From the NCBI RefSeq assembly GCF_037126465.1, contig NC_088202.1:87214160-87278159 (forward strand): DNA of 64,000 nucleotides. Reading direction: 5' to 3'. The notes below the pieces were generated by a model that had not been told where the DNA came from, did not search any database, and was given only the letters and a program-made list of their open reading frames with translations. Positions within the stretch are counted from its first letter, which is position 1; every line of letters starts with the position of its first letter. Of the stretch, positions 21,119-32,785 are shown in pieces. A program made the position numbers and the translations under genes. The stretch is from Ornithodoros turicata. Lineage: Eukaryota; Arthropoda; Arachnida; Ixodida; Argasidae.

Positions 21119-21993
21119 TTGTTGTTGTGTTTCAGCCGTACGGGGTTACGGCAGTAAGACGGGAAATTGTCTATACGAGAGAAGACGATGGGCCATCCAC
21201 GCCCTACCATAAGTCAAGTGTCATCCTCACATTTGGTCCCGGACATGCCTTGCCGGAGGAAGTCAGCCTGGGATTTACGACGCATGTGGTAATAGAGTAC
21301 GTGGTTCCTCCGATTCGATGTTTCCAGTGTCAGAGATTCGGCCATTATGCGAAGGATTGCAGGGGAACACAAAAGTATAAGATATGCGCAGGAGCGCACC
21401 AGTTTAAAACCTGCACGGCGCGTCGTGAACCAAAGTGCGTTAACCGCGGAGAGAAGCATACAGCGTCGTATGGAGCGTGTAGGGTAGCACGGGCAGCGGC
21501 GGGGCGGGGAGGATATGTTTATTACGAAAGAAAGAAAAAACAAAAGGCAGGCAAAAAGGAAAGGTAAGCGGTGGCTACACACGCTCGAAGGGCCTTTACA
21601 GAAGCAACCAAAGCTCCTGCTCCAGCAGAAGTGTACAAAAGCACACGTGACCAGAAACACACTGCCCTAAAGGGGAAAAAATCATTTGCTGAGGCTGCAG
21701 CGAAAGGGAAGAATAGTCCAGAAATGCCTTTTGAGCCTCCAGCAATAATAGGAACAGCCACGTCAGCGACTCCAGCTCGTGCGGTCCAACAGGAACACGG
21801 CAAACGGAGCTCCCATCACACTGAGACGCAAGCGAATGTCAATCTTGAGATGCTCGTGCCATTGCTCATTCTTGCCCTGCGCTCAATCTTGAAAGCAATA
21901 CCTGGAGCATCTAAACTTCCGGAGGTGCAAGCTTTGCTTTCTCTGGAGCCGATGCTTAACAAGTGTACCACACTGACCAGTAATGACCGATAG
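21112..21993 (+). pseudogene. I-clade LINE ORF1 (Gag-like, CCHC zinc knuckles)
   Basis: Reads IEYVVPPIRCFQCQRFGHYA and KDC (C-x2-C-x4-H-x4-C knuckle), then two damaged knuckles (KICAGAHQFKTC and CVNRGEKHTASYGAC, each lacking one Cys). A basic segment follows, then a TAA at 21565-21567, then the same frame continues as ATHARRAFTEATKAPAPAEV to the natural stop at 21991-21993. ORF1 binds LINE RNA. Its stop overlaps the ORF2 start (ATG at 21983), a usual arrangement in I-type elements. The 5' end is missing. Confidence 0.8.
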
Positions 21994-24900
21994 GTACAAA
22001 CATACTACTGTATTTCAGTGGAATATCAGTGGCATGCGAACTAAATTAGGCGACTTTCGCAATTTTGTGTATGGGCACAATTTTCCTGTGTTGGCTGTCA
22101 GCGAGCATCGAATGGATCCCTGTTTCCGGCTCTCAAACTATGTTACGTACGTCTCTGCCTCGACGACGGGGTCCAGCCGGGCTATGTTGTGTGTTAGAAT
22201 TAGAAAGGACATTCCTAGCAGCCTCTTGTGCGCGTCTAGCTATGGGGACTTCGAGTTTGTTGTCTGCAGTGTTCTCCTCCGCACACGAAGGATTGCTGTG
22301 GCTTGTGTATAGATTGCCCCCTCTGTTCGCATCCCGGAAGATGCTATGAGGCAGTGCTTCCAGCAACTTCCTTCCAGTTTTATCATATGTGGCGACTTCA
22401 ACGCCCATGGCAACAGCTGGGGAAGTCAACATGCCGATTCCAGGGGACGACTAATTCAACAATGTATTTAAGCTTACAACGCTGTGGTGTTAAATGGCGG
22501 CTCGCCGACATATTTCCGGGGTCTCTCTTATTCAAGCTGCCTGGATATTACAGTCTGCTCTCCCGATCTGGTTTCTTGCATGCACTGGAGGACAGATTTA
22601 GATACACTAGGAAGTGATCACATACCTTTACGCATCTCTTACTCCCCATTGGTTGTCGGATCACGACAACAAAGAGTCACAGACTGGCCCTTTCACCATC
22701 ACCACCACCACCACAGACTGGAACGTATTCAAAGGCAGGACGGAGGGGCTTCTACAGAATGTCACCACTTTCGACGAATTCAACGAGGCGCTCTCATCTA
22801 GCATTGCAGCTGCAACAAAAAGATAGCGTGCCCGACCAAATATCGCAGCGTAGATGCTGAGTTCGAAAGGTTGCGGACAATACGTCGTCGGGCGGAAAGA
22901 AGACTGCGAAGATCGGGTTGCCTTGAGGATTATCACGAGGTTTGCAGGCTACGATCACTAATTCGCACTCATCTTCAACGTCTGGCCAAGCAGAGATGGA
23001 GAGCACTCTGTTCTACATTATCTCCATACACACCTACGGGACATGCCTGGCGGATCATCAAGGGCCTAAGCTCCCCGGTTGAACAAGTAAAACCGTTTGG
23101 AGCACTGGCCGTTCATCAAGGCACGACCGAAAAAAATCTATTGGGGAAGATTTTTGTAGGCTTTTTATTAGGCCCTCAGATGCGTCATGCACAACATCCC
23201 ACAGGGACTCGGCACAAGCCGTGTATAGGTCGGTTGATTTTACACGGCCGGCTGAAGATCCATGTATGGACAGTGACTTCACTTATACAAGAATTTGGGG
23301 CTGCCATCCATCTGTCCACGAAGCGGTCAGCTCCAGGGCAAGATGGGGCCTCATACAAAGCTATAGCCTCCTTGGGACCGACGTCGCGCACTCTTTTGAA
23401 GTTGATCAATGACTCTTGGAGACGCGGTTTTGTCCCCCCGTCATGGAAGACGTCGCACGTTTTGCCAGTCCTGAAGCCTGGAAAATCACCTAGAGAGTTG
23501 ACGTCGTTTCGGCCCATCAGCCTTACAAGCTGCTTGTGTAAGGTCACGGAAAGGATTATCCTACGCCGAATAGAGTGGATCTTAAGAGTTCCGGCGTCTG
23601 CTACCTCCTGAAATGGCAGGTTTCAGAAACGTACGGGCCTCGATAGATTGCATCATAAACTTGGTCACTCACATTGAAGAAGCTAGATTTCGCGGTGAGC
23701 TTACAGCGGCTGTTTTCTTAGACATAAAGAGATCATATGATACGACGAGCTACAACCATGTCCTTCAAGACCTATATAATTTCAACATCACTGGCCGTGC
23801 TCTTCGCTGGATTGCTGCTTTTCTTAATCGTCGGTCTGTTTTCGTGAGAACAGCAGAACTGGCGACACGAGTTTACATACATTGTCAGCCGGTGTACCAC
23901 AGGGGAGCGTACTCAGTCCTTTACTTTTCAATACTGTCATGGCTGCCCTGCCTCGTCTCTTGCCCCGAGGGGTATTTATTAGTCTCTACGCGGATGACCT
24001 CTGCACATGGTCATCGGGAAAGCAGTTGCCTGCTTTACAGCGTCGCCTTCAAACTACACTTGAGCGCGTAATGCACTTCCTCCTGGAGAGAGGCATGGAC
24101 CTGTCTTCAGAAAAGACTGTAATGCTGCCTTTTACGCGTCGCCATCTTAAGAGATTCCAACTACATATTGGTCATCATCAGGTACGTCGTGTACCACATT
24201 ACAGCTTTCTCGGCGTAACTCTCGACCGGAGTTTGTCATGGGTAGCGGAGGTGCGCTATCTAAAAGCAAGAGCTGAGAGTCGTCTTAATGTTCTTCGTTA
24301 CTTATGCGGTTCCCGGTGGGGCACGTCTCCTCGGGCAATGCTCAGCGTTCACCGATCTCTTATAAGTCAGATGGTTGCTCATCACATTCCCCTGCTTCAC
24401 AACCTCCCTGTTACCACAGAGAAAGTGTTAGAGTCTATCCTAGCAACGGGCGTCAAACTCTGTCTTGGCCTTCCTCGAGCGACGTCAAACGCTTTAGCCA
24501 TGGCAGAAGCACGGGAACCACCTGTATCAGCTCTCAGGAAGCAAGAAACGTTCCGCCACTACGTGCGGTCGGCAACGCGTCACCATCGCCATCCTCAGCT
24601 TCGCGCCATTATGAGTCGTCACCACTCTTCTTTTACCCAAGCTATCCAGACACAACGTGGTCTTATTCCGAAGCACAAGCCACATGCATTACCGGATATC
24701 CCAACATGGGCCCCACAGCCTCCTGACGTAAGAATTAATGTGCCTGGACTCCCGGGAAAGAAGGCTATACCAACGCATGTTCTTCGTCAGTTCAGTCTTG
24801 AGTTACTAAACAGCTCCGCAGGCAGAATGCAGATTTTCACGGATGCCTCTATACGACATCATCCGGCTCCTCGTGTGCGTTTGTTATCCCGGAGGCGAAT

Positions 24901-25715
24901 ATAGTATCGAAAGAGCGATGCAGCTGTCTCACATCACCTCTGCGTCGGCCGCTGAACTTTATGGGGTCCTCTTGGCACTAAGTTTCATCAACTCGCAATC
25001 TTCAGTTACTCGCTGGACCATCTATAGCGACTCAAAATGTGCGTTACAGACTCTAGCTACCATGTTTACTACGGGATCTCTGTGGCATCAGCAGCGCAAG
25101 ATGTCTTGCACGCATACCATGCGGCAGTTATGAAAGGTCATGACATCCAAATGCAGTGGATCCCTAGTCAATGTGGCATTGCAGGCAACGAGGCTGTGGA
25201 CGCTGCTGTACGCCGGGCTCTTCAACTGAGGCGCGTCCAAACGATGCCCTTTTATTTCACCGAGGGCGACGCGGGGCGAATGCTGAACGAGCTCAAGCAA
25301 CAAACGTGCAGCACCTCCTGGTTAACAGGATGTGTTCGGGATTCGCTTCTGTACAAGGTCGACCCAGAGTTACGCTTTCGAGTACCACCTTCCATCACCT
25401 TCCTGACAAACGACGACTGTTCTATAGGTTACGGCTCAATGTACCGTACAGCGCACGTCTCTTCTTCAAACTTGGAAAGCGAGACTCTCCGAACTGTAGT
25501 GAGTGTGGCGTTGTAGAGGATGTAGAACAGGGTTTCACATCCTTCTCAGGTGTCAGAAATACGTTGATGCTCGAAGGGCATTAGAGACGAGCCTCTCTCG
25601 TGTTGACTCCCGAGCCTTCGGCATCGCGAAACTGTTAGGTCTTCCGTCGTCCGACAAGGCGCTAAGGGCATCTCAAGACTTTCTGCATACAGCCGGGCTC
25701 ATGGACATTCTCTGA
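21983..25715 (+). pseudogene. I-clade LINE ORF2: endonuclease, reverse transcriptase, RNase H, zinc finger
   Basis: Domains in order: endonuclease (TTVFQWNISGMRTKLGDFRN at the start, FIICGDFNAHG-like sequence in a shifted frame near 22380, and LGSDHIPLRISYS at about 22610). The RT follows (SAPGQDGASYKAIA, KPGKSPRELTSFRPISLTSC, GVPQGSVLSPLLFNTVMAAL, and YADD at 23987-23998). RNase H is next (FTDASIRHH, IYSDSKCALQTL, IQMQWIPSQCGIAGNEAVDA), then the C-terminal finger (CSECGVVEDVE). Nearly all of it is in one phase, with frameshifts or stops near 22312, 22700, 22826, 23240-23610, 24870, 25140 and 25530. It is almost complete but dead. Confidence 0.88.
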
Positions 25716-25961
25716 CACGCTGAATGTGTGATGTGTGCCCCCAGCGATTCCGACATTTTACTCTCACTTGGTCGAAACTTTTGAACTACATGTTGAACTC
25801 CATTATCATCTCTGTTCTTCTCTGGACATCATCTCTTCGTTTTTTCATCATCTCATCATCTGTTTGTACTTTCTGTGAGTAAGTGTACTGGGGTAGCCAG
25901 TTCGACTGCGTCGAAACTCATATCCCCATTTTTCTCTTTATCACATCACATCACATCACGG
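25716..25961 (+). repeat. I-clade LINE 3' UTR with (ATCAC)n tail
   Basis: Contains agcgattccgacattttact, ctggggtagccagttcgact, a pyrimidine-rich stretch and an end of repeated atcac units. The same UTR follows the truncated copy at 61125-61415, ending in a catcat tail there. Confidence 0.75.
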
Positions 25962-26964
25962 TGAATCGAATCCACCAACCACGTTTGTTTGTTCCTTTTC
26001 TTTTTTTTTATTGGCGCCTCCTCCGGAGTCCATCAAAACCTCAGTGGCCGGCGGGTGTTTTCTCGTTTGGTTCGTTACAATGCCCTGGACTGAAAGTATA
26101 CAAGCAGGAACTCTCATTGCAAGTTTAAAAGCAACATGGTTCTGCTTTGGTTGTTTCTTAGTTTTACGGAAATAATTCAGACTGGACAGTCTATGTGTTC
26201 CCTGTAGTCGATGAACAACATGTCAGGAAGAAGTATATCGCGTATGTTTCCTCCTGAAAGTGAGCCGTTATGTCAGATATGAAATCCTGCTTCAAAACAC
26301 TTTTCAGTAGAAGTGTTTCCCCCTAGCTTTTTGAATACCTTTTTTTAAAGGAAAAGATTCGAAAGATTCGTAAGATTTGTGGATTCGCATAACGTTCCTT
26401 GGATTCGTATTCGGAAAATTCTGGATTTGTCCCTTCTCTAGTTATTGTACACAGGATACATCGCGAGAACCCCCCACGTTGCGTTTTCCAACTGCACTGC
26501 ATTTACTTATTTGGCACATATGGCCTACTTCGACGTAATATTTTCTGAAGAGCCAGCGTCAGTCTTAATGAGCTTTCAAGATTAATTTCGTTAATTAATA
26601 AAACAGGGTTGGTGGTATAAAGTGGAAAGTTGAAGAGTAGAGCCCCGAGGTATGCAATCCGTAAAAATGGGAACCGCAGCGACCTCCTGTGGGGTAGTAT
26701 CAAAGAGGCAAAAATGCAACATCTGCATGTCTCCCGCGGAGTACCGTTTTACGAGCAGTCTTGGGTGGTAACTAAGTTACAAGTAACTTGTGTCTGTAAC
26801 CAGAGCCGTAGCAAAGGGGGGGGGGGGAGAGGCCAAACGGCAGGCCCTTGCGTTTTCTTTTCTTTGTTTACAGTGCTTCCGACGCTAGTGAGAGAGAGAG
26901 AGAGGGGGGGGGGGGGCGCTTCACGTTTACCCTGTCTCGGGCGCAAACTCGCCTCGCGACGCCT
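25962..26964. other. No recognisable gene; G and GA runs
   Basis: Contains a G13 run near 26818-26830 and a (GA)n followed by about 14 G near 26890-26915. A block at 26920-26960 (cgggcgcaaactcgcctcgc) recurs near 63040. Otherwise unassigned. Confidence 0.4.
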
Positions 26965-27135
26965 GTCCGTAACTATAGTCAGTGACAACTTATGTCCTAC
27001 AACTGGGACCGCTCACTCATCCGTGGAAGGCTCCTGCGATTGGCTGCCAGCCTTTGTACGACGCCCCGGCTTCGCGATGTAACGCCCGGCTCTCTCTCTC
27101 TCCCCAGTCCCCACTTGGCCGCGCCGCTAAGTTCT
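26965..27135 (+). repeat. Direct repeat, copy 1 (about 165 bp)
   Basis: Begins actatagtcagtgacaactt and contains catccgtggaaggctcctgc and gattggctgccagcctttg. Copy 2 is at 28493-28650 in the same orientation, about 90% similar by eye. Confidence 0.75.
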
Positions 27136-28288
27136 ACAGCTTTCTAGTTTAACCAACGACCCATTTTTATTCATTAATGAGGCTGGCGCTGGTTGGTAAT
27201 ACACCAGCGCCAGCCTTAAAAATGTAGGCCATACCGCGAATAGGTAAATGTAGTACAGGTTTTGAAGAAAAACCGTAACGTTAATTTACGGAAATTTTGG
27301 CACGCTTCTCGTGACCCTCGCGTCGCGCATGAGAGGCACGCACCAGCAGTTCACGAGGGTTCAAGTAGATTTCATTTAAAACAATTTCCTGCGTATAATT
27401 TTTCTTTCGCACAAGCTATTTAGTGACTCTAACGTAAGCCTCTCATTGCCCGGTTGCCCTCAGAAACCGAAACCACATGCAAAATTGCGTGCCTCACCGC
27501 AATTATTTTTATAGGGACAGCATAGGCCATTATTCCTTTACAAGGTTGTGATGTGTAGCGCAATTTATGTGCCTGATAGAATAGCTGATTCTGTGTTGCA
27601 CGGCATTGCAGAGCAATGAAACGTTGGAGGTCGTCACGCCTACCAGGGACATCTGTGGAGTGTACAAGGCCAGCCAAAACGCGTTCATGTCGTACCAAAC
27701 CCGGAGTAGTTGTGACAATGTTTGTGTGCAAAAAGCGAAAGCAAAAAGTATTATTGAAGCGCTATATGGAAACTGTCCTGCCTTGTTCCTGCTTCCAGCC
27801 TGGTGTCTACTTCGCCCTGATCTTTGACAAAAAACTTACTGGAGAGCTCCGTTGCAAAGAGTGAGAGTCTGATCATGCGTCAAATATATCTTGGACAGCT
27901 GTGGGCGTGAACCTGGCTTCCCGAACCTCTGCGGGACATTATATGGTGTTTTGCTTGGGACATTCAGCCAACTCGGGACCGCCTCCACTCGTGGAGCATT
28001 ACTATATCTGAGACCTGCTTCTACTGCACACAGCGGGAGACCAACTAGCATATTCTATATTCAACTGCCACGTTGCACGCATATTCTGGAAATTAGCTAG
28101 ACAATTCACATTCATCTGGTGTCCGGTGCAATTTGGTCAATGTCAAGCACATCGTCAAAGTGTGCTGCTCACCGCGTGTGGCACAGTTGGTGTTATGGAC
28201 GGCTCTTTGTCGAGCGGTAGCCCAGCGCCGACGTACAACTCCTGTATTCCTCTTGGTACGAAACACGCGTGTTTTGCTCACGAATATA
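27136..28288. other. Sequence between the direct repeats, no recognisable gene
   Basis: A short inverted repeat, ggctggcgctggttggtaat / acaccagcgccagcc, lies at 27181-27215. Open frames up to 100 codons have no recognisable motif. Confidence 0.4.
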
Positions 28289-28925
28289 TTGTAACGTGAG
28301 CTACTCGCCCTTGGTGGTCAGGAGTTCCTCCGCAAGTGGCGGTCTCACCCTTCCCTCCTTGTGTGCGATGGGTGTGTAACCCTAAAGGGTGCGCCTCCGT
28401 GAACATGTTCTCTCTCATGTCCATATGTAAATACTCAGGTGGCTATAAATATATGTAAACATTACATGCATATCGTATTGCACATACTATAGTCAGTGAC
28501 AACTTAAGTCCTACAAGTGGGACCGAGCACTCATCCGTGGAAGGCTCCTGCGATTGGCTGCCAGCCTTTGCACGACGCCCCCGCTTCGCGATGTAGTGCC
28601 GGCTCTCTCTCTATCTCCCCAGTCCACACTAGGCCGCGCGCCGCGCCGCACTACGTTCGCGCGCGCGGAGCGATTCTTGTATGGGGGCGGGGTCAAGTGT
28701 ATGACTTATGTTGTAACTGACTCCGTTGTAGATAATGTATAGATAACTGGGTTTTATGTACGCATCTGTCTTGAGTGTATGTCTATGTGTTTGTATGTCT
28801 GTATAGAGAATCTGTAGAGAGTGTGTTATACGCATATATTGTAGTATATAAATGTTGATTTTCTTGGTTGTTTGATCAGTTCCTTGCGTCTTGAATAAAT
28901 TTAAATTTTCTGATAACAAAAAGTG
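28289..28925 (+). other. Possible LTR-like segment (weak)
   Basis: Starts TGTAACGTGAGC after atat, has a TATA-like ggctataaatatatg at about 28441, an ATAAAT-like signal near 28894, and ends before atat at 28926. It contains the second direct repeat. The ends do not form the usual TG...CA pair, so a solo LTR is only one possibility. Confidence 0.25.
28493..28650 (+). repeat. Direct repeat, copy 2
   Basis: Partner of 26965-27135. Shares tcagtgacaactta, gtggaaggctcctgcgattg and ccccagtccacactaggccg with small differences. Confidence 0.75.
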
Positions 28926-29339
28926 AATATGTGGAGCCGAATTTTGGAATGGGATGTTTTTTTCTGTTATTCGTTTACGCTTCTAGTCGAAACGAGTTGA
29001 TATCCTCAAAGGGAGCGACTTCGTCGCATAGAGCGATGAACATTGCAACTCCGGAGCACATTTTTAGGACCTCGCGCCGCATGCGATTTTCGCAGAATAT
29101 AAATTTAAATTGAGTTTCAATATGGATTTGAGTGCACTAGGGGCATCCCATCAGTTCTCGGCAAGGCATAGGATGAATGCGCGCGCAGAAAGGAAACTTT
29201 GGTAAGATATATAGTTGGTGGTGGTGGTACAATGTTCAAATAGGATATAGGCCCTGTTCAAGACTGGTGTCATCAAAGTGACGCATATGCGCCACGCGGT
29301 TTTCCTGGTGGTGGCCGCCGGCAGGTGCCGATCCGCTCA
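28926..29339. other. No recognisable feature
   Basis: Short frames only. Nothing assignable. Confidence 0.4.
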
Positions 29340-29680
29340 TTTTAGTCGAAACGGAGAAAGTGAAGGCTCATGCGGTTATCGAGTATATGTCTCGTAAGAG
29401 CCTAACAGCGCCAGATACCCAGCGGGACATGGTAGCGACTTAGGGTGAGGATGCCCCATCCTACAGCACGGCTAAGAAGTGGGCCGCCGAATTCAAGCGA
29501 GGACGGGATAGCCTCGAAGACGATCCCTGTCCTGGCAAGGGTTGTGGCAATGACCACACAAGAAGACATCCATCGTGTGCACGGTGAGGTAACAGCAGAT
29601 CCGCCAAGTCGTCATCCCGACCATTGCTAAGGTCACAGACATATTCAAAGGCACTTTCAGCGTATCTTGACCTGGTATGT
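29340..29680 (+). pseudogene. Mariner-type transposase, N-terminal remnant
   Basis: Reads EKVKAHAVIEYMSRKSLTAP, DTQRDMVAT (stop), GEDAPSYSTAKKWAAEFKRG and RDSLEDDP, the two helix-turn-helix region of mariner transposases (W-x-x-x-F-K-x-G-R-x-S-L-E-D-D-P signature). In another phase it continues VMTTQEDIHRVHGEV. The DDD catalytic part is absent. It carries at least one stop and one frameshift. Confidence 0.7.
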
Positions 29681-29905
29681 GGACATACACAAGGTATCTG
29701 CCTAGATGGCCGGGGCTCAAGGCAGCTCACGCATGCTCAAAAACGCAGGGCTATACACTGTGGTGGCATGGTGTAGGAGCCCGCACGCTATGGGATGGGC
29801 TGGCTTCTACACCTGTAGGCTAGTGTGGAGGACGCGGTATGAAATGACGAGGCATAGAGTACGTTCTTAGTGCACCTTTTATTATGGACAGCGACTTACC
29901 CTGTG
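29681..29905. other. Unassigned gap between transposon remnants
   Basis: Lies between the mariner remnant and the foldback-arm fragment. No motif seen. Confidence 0.35.
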
Positions 29906-30180
29906 CCGGGTGTTTCATGAAGGTTCCATGGCTGAATAGAGAGAGTCATCGGCCAAAAACTGAGCAGTGGGTGGCTCATTTGCATACGCTCATTAACTAA
30001 ATAAATATCCTAACTTTTGATTTTGCTTCGGATGCTCTCGGAACCTCTGTTTTACCAATCGGGACCTTCAGCAAAAAATATCCCAGAAAAAAAAAGAAAA
30101 ATAAAAAAGCGCGTCGTCACTATGGCGTATCCGGGTGGCAATTTCGTGGCCACTGTTTTTGCCAAATACTGATCAGTCAT
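29906..30180. mobile_element. Arm fragment related to the CCGGGTGTTTCA foldback family
   Basis: Begins ccgggtgtttcatgaaggtt and shares, in order, a ctcattaactaaataaatat-like block and cgggaccttcagcaaaaaat with the left arm of the element at 9530-10298. The opposite arm is missing or diverged. Confidence 0.5.
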
Positions 30181-30259
30181 GCTCGCTTGGTCAAAGCGCA
30201 GCAATCTAGCACGTTCGCGTGGCGCTTTCCGAGCTCCAGGAATTTGCGTGGTGGTACTT

Positions 30260-31215
30260 TTCTAGCCCGGCCTCGATACAGCCGGGCAGCGGGTTGCCCA
30301 ACTATATTTGGTGTCGTCACACCCGCACTGCGAGGTCACGTGGAGAGGGCCCGCATTGGCCCCCAGGTTGAATTTCACGTGGGTTAGCAGACGACGAAAC
30401 CCGAAGACGAGCGACCCCCATGCACCTAGCGTGATCCAGGCGACTAAAACCGCTACATTCCTGGCACTAATGTTCGGGTGGCAGCGGTCACGTGAACCAG
30501 CGCGCGCGCTAGGCGCGATTTGGGGGAATGCCAACATGCCCTGGAACTGAGGAGAGCAAATTTCGCCAATGAAGGAGTGACAGAAATACGAAAGGATCCG
30601 GACCTTAAGAGAGGCAGTGTTCGAATCCAAGCTCGTAATTAATGACAGACATTCGAAGGAGATATAGACTCGCGTGTGATTGCAGGGAACAGCCCGAGGA
30701 GCAAAATGAACAGCCAGGAGTACCGCAAAGTAAACAGGAATATAATTAGGGGTGCGAATGCTTTTGCGGACGTTCAAGCGCGGGAAGAAGATACGGATGC
30801 CAGTCTTCTCGCCAGTAACAGAGGCGTCCGTGAAAATAGTAAAATGGGCGCGGAAGCGGAGGAGGTGAAAGTTCAAACGCGCACGGAGCACAGTGGGAGA
30901 GGGAAGCAGGGACTGGCCAGGAGGGAACACTGGAATCACTTGAAAGGAAAAAGGAGAGCGTGGGCATGGAGGAAGGACAAATAACCGGGTGAACAGATGG
31001 CTGAAGGATGGAATGGAAAGAAGAGACGCCTAGCAAACCAAAGCTGAGGATGGATGCGGGAATTCCAAGGGAGGTTGCAGGAAGTCGCGATGCTGAGGAT
31101 GTGGGAAGCGAGACGAAGAAACTGAGGACTAGAGAAGAGAAAGAGGAAAGAGCGCATGGTTAAAAGATCGAAAGGGATGAGGCGACTTTCCGCATACAAG
31201 GCAGGATCCATCTTC
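30260..31215 (-). pseudogene. LINE ORF2 RNase H region, degraded
   Basis: One 225-codon minus-strand frame (30262-30939) includes FTIFTDASVTGEKTGIRIFF (the first RNase H strand with its catalytic Asp) and VYISFECLSLITSLDSN, where the expected D-S is changed to E-C. Upstream frames (31215-30940) look like the preceding ORF2 linker with frameshifts. Low similarity in the C-terminal part suggests an old copy. Confidence 0.55.
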
Positions 31216-31254
31216 CATCTGTAATTCTCATTTCTCTTACACTTACAAGGAGCT

Positions 31255-31345
31255 AGGAGTTCTTTTGTAATACATAATTTCAGAGATGTGCTGTAACTAC
31301 TTTTTTAGTAGTGTAACTATAACTACTAACTACTGCGTCAAATTG
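31255..31345. repeat. TAACTAC-type degenerate repeat, left block
   Basis: Runs of gtaactacttttttagtagt and gtgtaactataactactaac immediately before the foldback MITE. The same motif continues at 31953-32055 after it. Confidence 0.55.
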
Positions 31346-31347
31346 TA

Positions 31348-31950
31348 CAGGGTGTCACCCTATAAAAGTCTACCCGCGCCGGCATGCCGTGCTCGCCAAT
31401 TACTCAATTCAGGCGGTACAATGTGTTGCCTACGTATAAAACTGATAAGGACATTCCATCATGGTAAATATCGAAGTGATTGAGCACCGTAACGCAAAGT
31501 TATAGCTCAAAACGTGAGGTTCCAGTAGTCAAAACAGCCAAGATGGCGCCTCTCAGTTAGCAGACGACATCCCTTTTGGGTGTCGTCTGCTTAGTATGCG
31601 TCAGCATTTTTCGTTCCTCACGTTGCTTACTTCTGAGCAAAATCGACAGTTACACGAAAACGAAATGAAAACTGCAGTTCCATCCGGCTGGCAGGATATG
31701 CGACACGTTGTCGTGTGGGGAGCAGCATGTCAAGTGCTCTTCTCAACGCCGCCATCTTGTTTGTTTTGACTATGGGAATTGCACGTTTTGAGTTATAACT
31801 TCGTGCTGCGGCACTCAATCACTTTGAAATTTACCCCGATTAAATGTCCTTATGAGCTTTGTTTAAAGATCGCACAATGTGCCACCTGCATTGAGTAATT
31901 GGCGAATACGGCGTGGCGGCACGGGTAGACTTTTATAGGGTAACACCCTG
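31348..31950. mobile_element. Foldback MITE, family A copy 2 (TA target duplication)
   Basis: 603 bp between TA at 31346-31347 and 31951-31952. Ends CAGGGTGTCACCCTATAAAA and its complement. Arms of about 230 bp share aagatggcg and cgtgccggc-type blocks with copy 1 (2202-2777). It carries a small extra hairpin at 31559-31591. Confidence 0.85.
31559..31591. repeat. Perfect 11-bp stem hairpin inside the MITE
   Basis: AGCAGACGACA and TGTCGTCTGCT pair around tcccttttggg, which can extend the stem. It is absent from copy 1 at the same place. Confidence 0.7.
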
Positions 31951-31952
31951 TA

Positions 31953-32055
31953 GTTTAGCTACTAGTGTAACTACATCACAGCTGGACTAGTTAAAAGTAC
32001 TTTGCAGCTACTAGGATGTAGTTTAGGATGTTGTTTAACTACATTTGTAACTGCT
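31953..32055. repeat. TAACTAC-type degenerate repeat, right block
   Basis: agtgtaactacatcacagct and tgtttaactacatttgtaac continue the pattern seen left of the MITE, so the MITE inserted within this repeat. Confidence 0.55.
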
Positions 32056-32614
32056 TTCATATTTTGTGCGCGTCGTTATATCCATGATCGCTAAGGCGTA
32101 GAAATAACGCGTGGGTGCATGGGGAGTGAGAAGACAGTGAGCTCCCACACTCGGAACAACCATGCACAGCATGAGTCCCTTCATACAGTACTGCTGTATG
32201 TCATGCAATGATACAGTCATGGCCTTCAATCTGACGACGGAGGGGGCGAAAGCGTTTTGAATGTGCTGTGTGTGTCGATCGTTAGGTACTCCTGATTAAC
32301 ACAAAATATTTGCTGCTCATGTGCCGTAGCATTTCTGTACGCAAAGTTGACAACCAATGTCTCCATCCCGCGTCTAACCAGTCTAACTCAACCTGTATGA
32401 CAATGCTCCGACAGCTGACGGTCCTGTTGCAACACGTTGGATACTGTCATGGTACTGTCCTGACTCCCCGTCAAAACCCCTTCTCGTCCCACTGTAGCAT
32501 CACTGTAACCATTACACTTACACAAACGCATGTTCAGAACTTGCATTTTAAATGCAGGCTGAAACTATGTGCTCCAATTTTTGTCTGTGGCATTTCCCGC
32601 GTCTTCGCTAAACG

Positions 32615-32672
32615 CTCTTAGGTAGGTTTCGGCACAACTCCCGATGAAGTCGGTACAGGACGACTGAATGTT
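32615..32672 (+). mobile_element. Possible short Ruka-like SINE body fragment
   Basis: taggtttcggcacaactccc and gatgaagtcggtacaggacg resemble the SINE body at 1290-1316. Very short. Confidence 0.3.
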
Positions 32673-32785
32673 TCCGCTTAACGGCATGCCATTATCCCGC
32701 CACTAATGCTCCATGTTGACATTTCAGCGACACCCCATCCCTACTACAGCACCACTCGTGCGCTCCGTCTTGTTCGGGTATTATG

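Noticed and set aside
22690..22720. Poly-His stretch
   Set aside because: A CAC/CAT run inside the I-clade LINE ORF2, caused by a frameshifted simple repeat.
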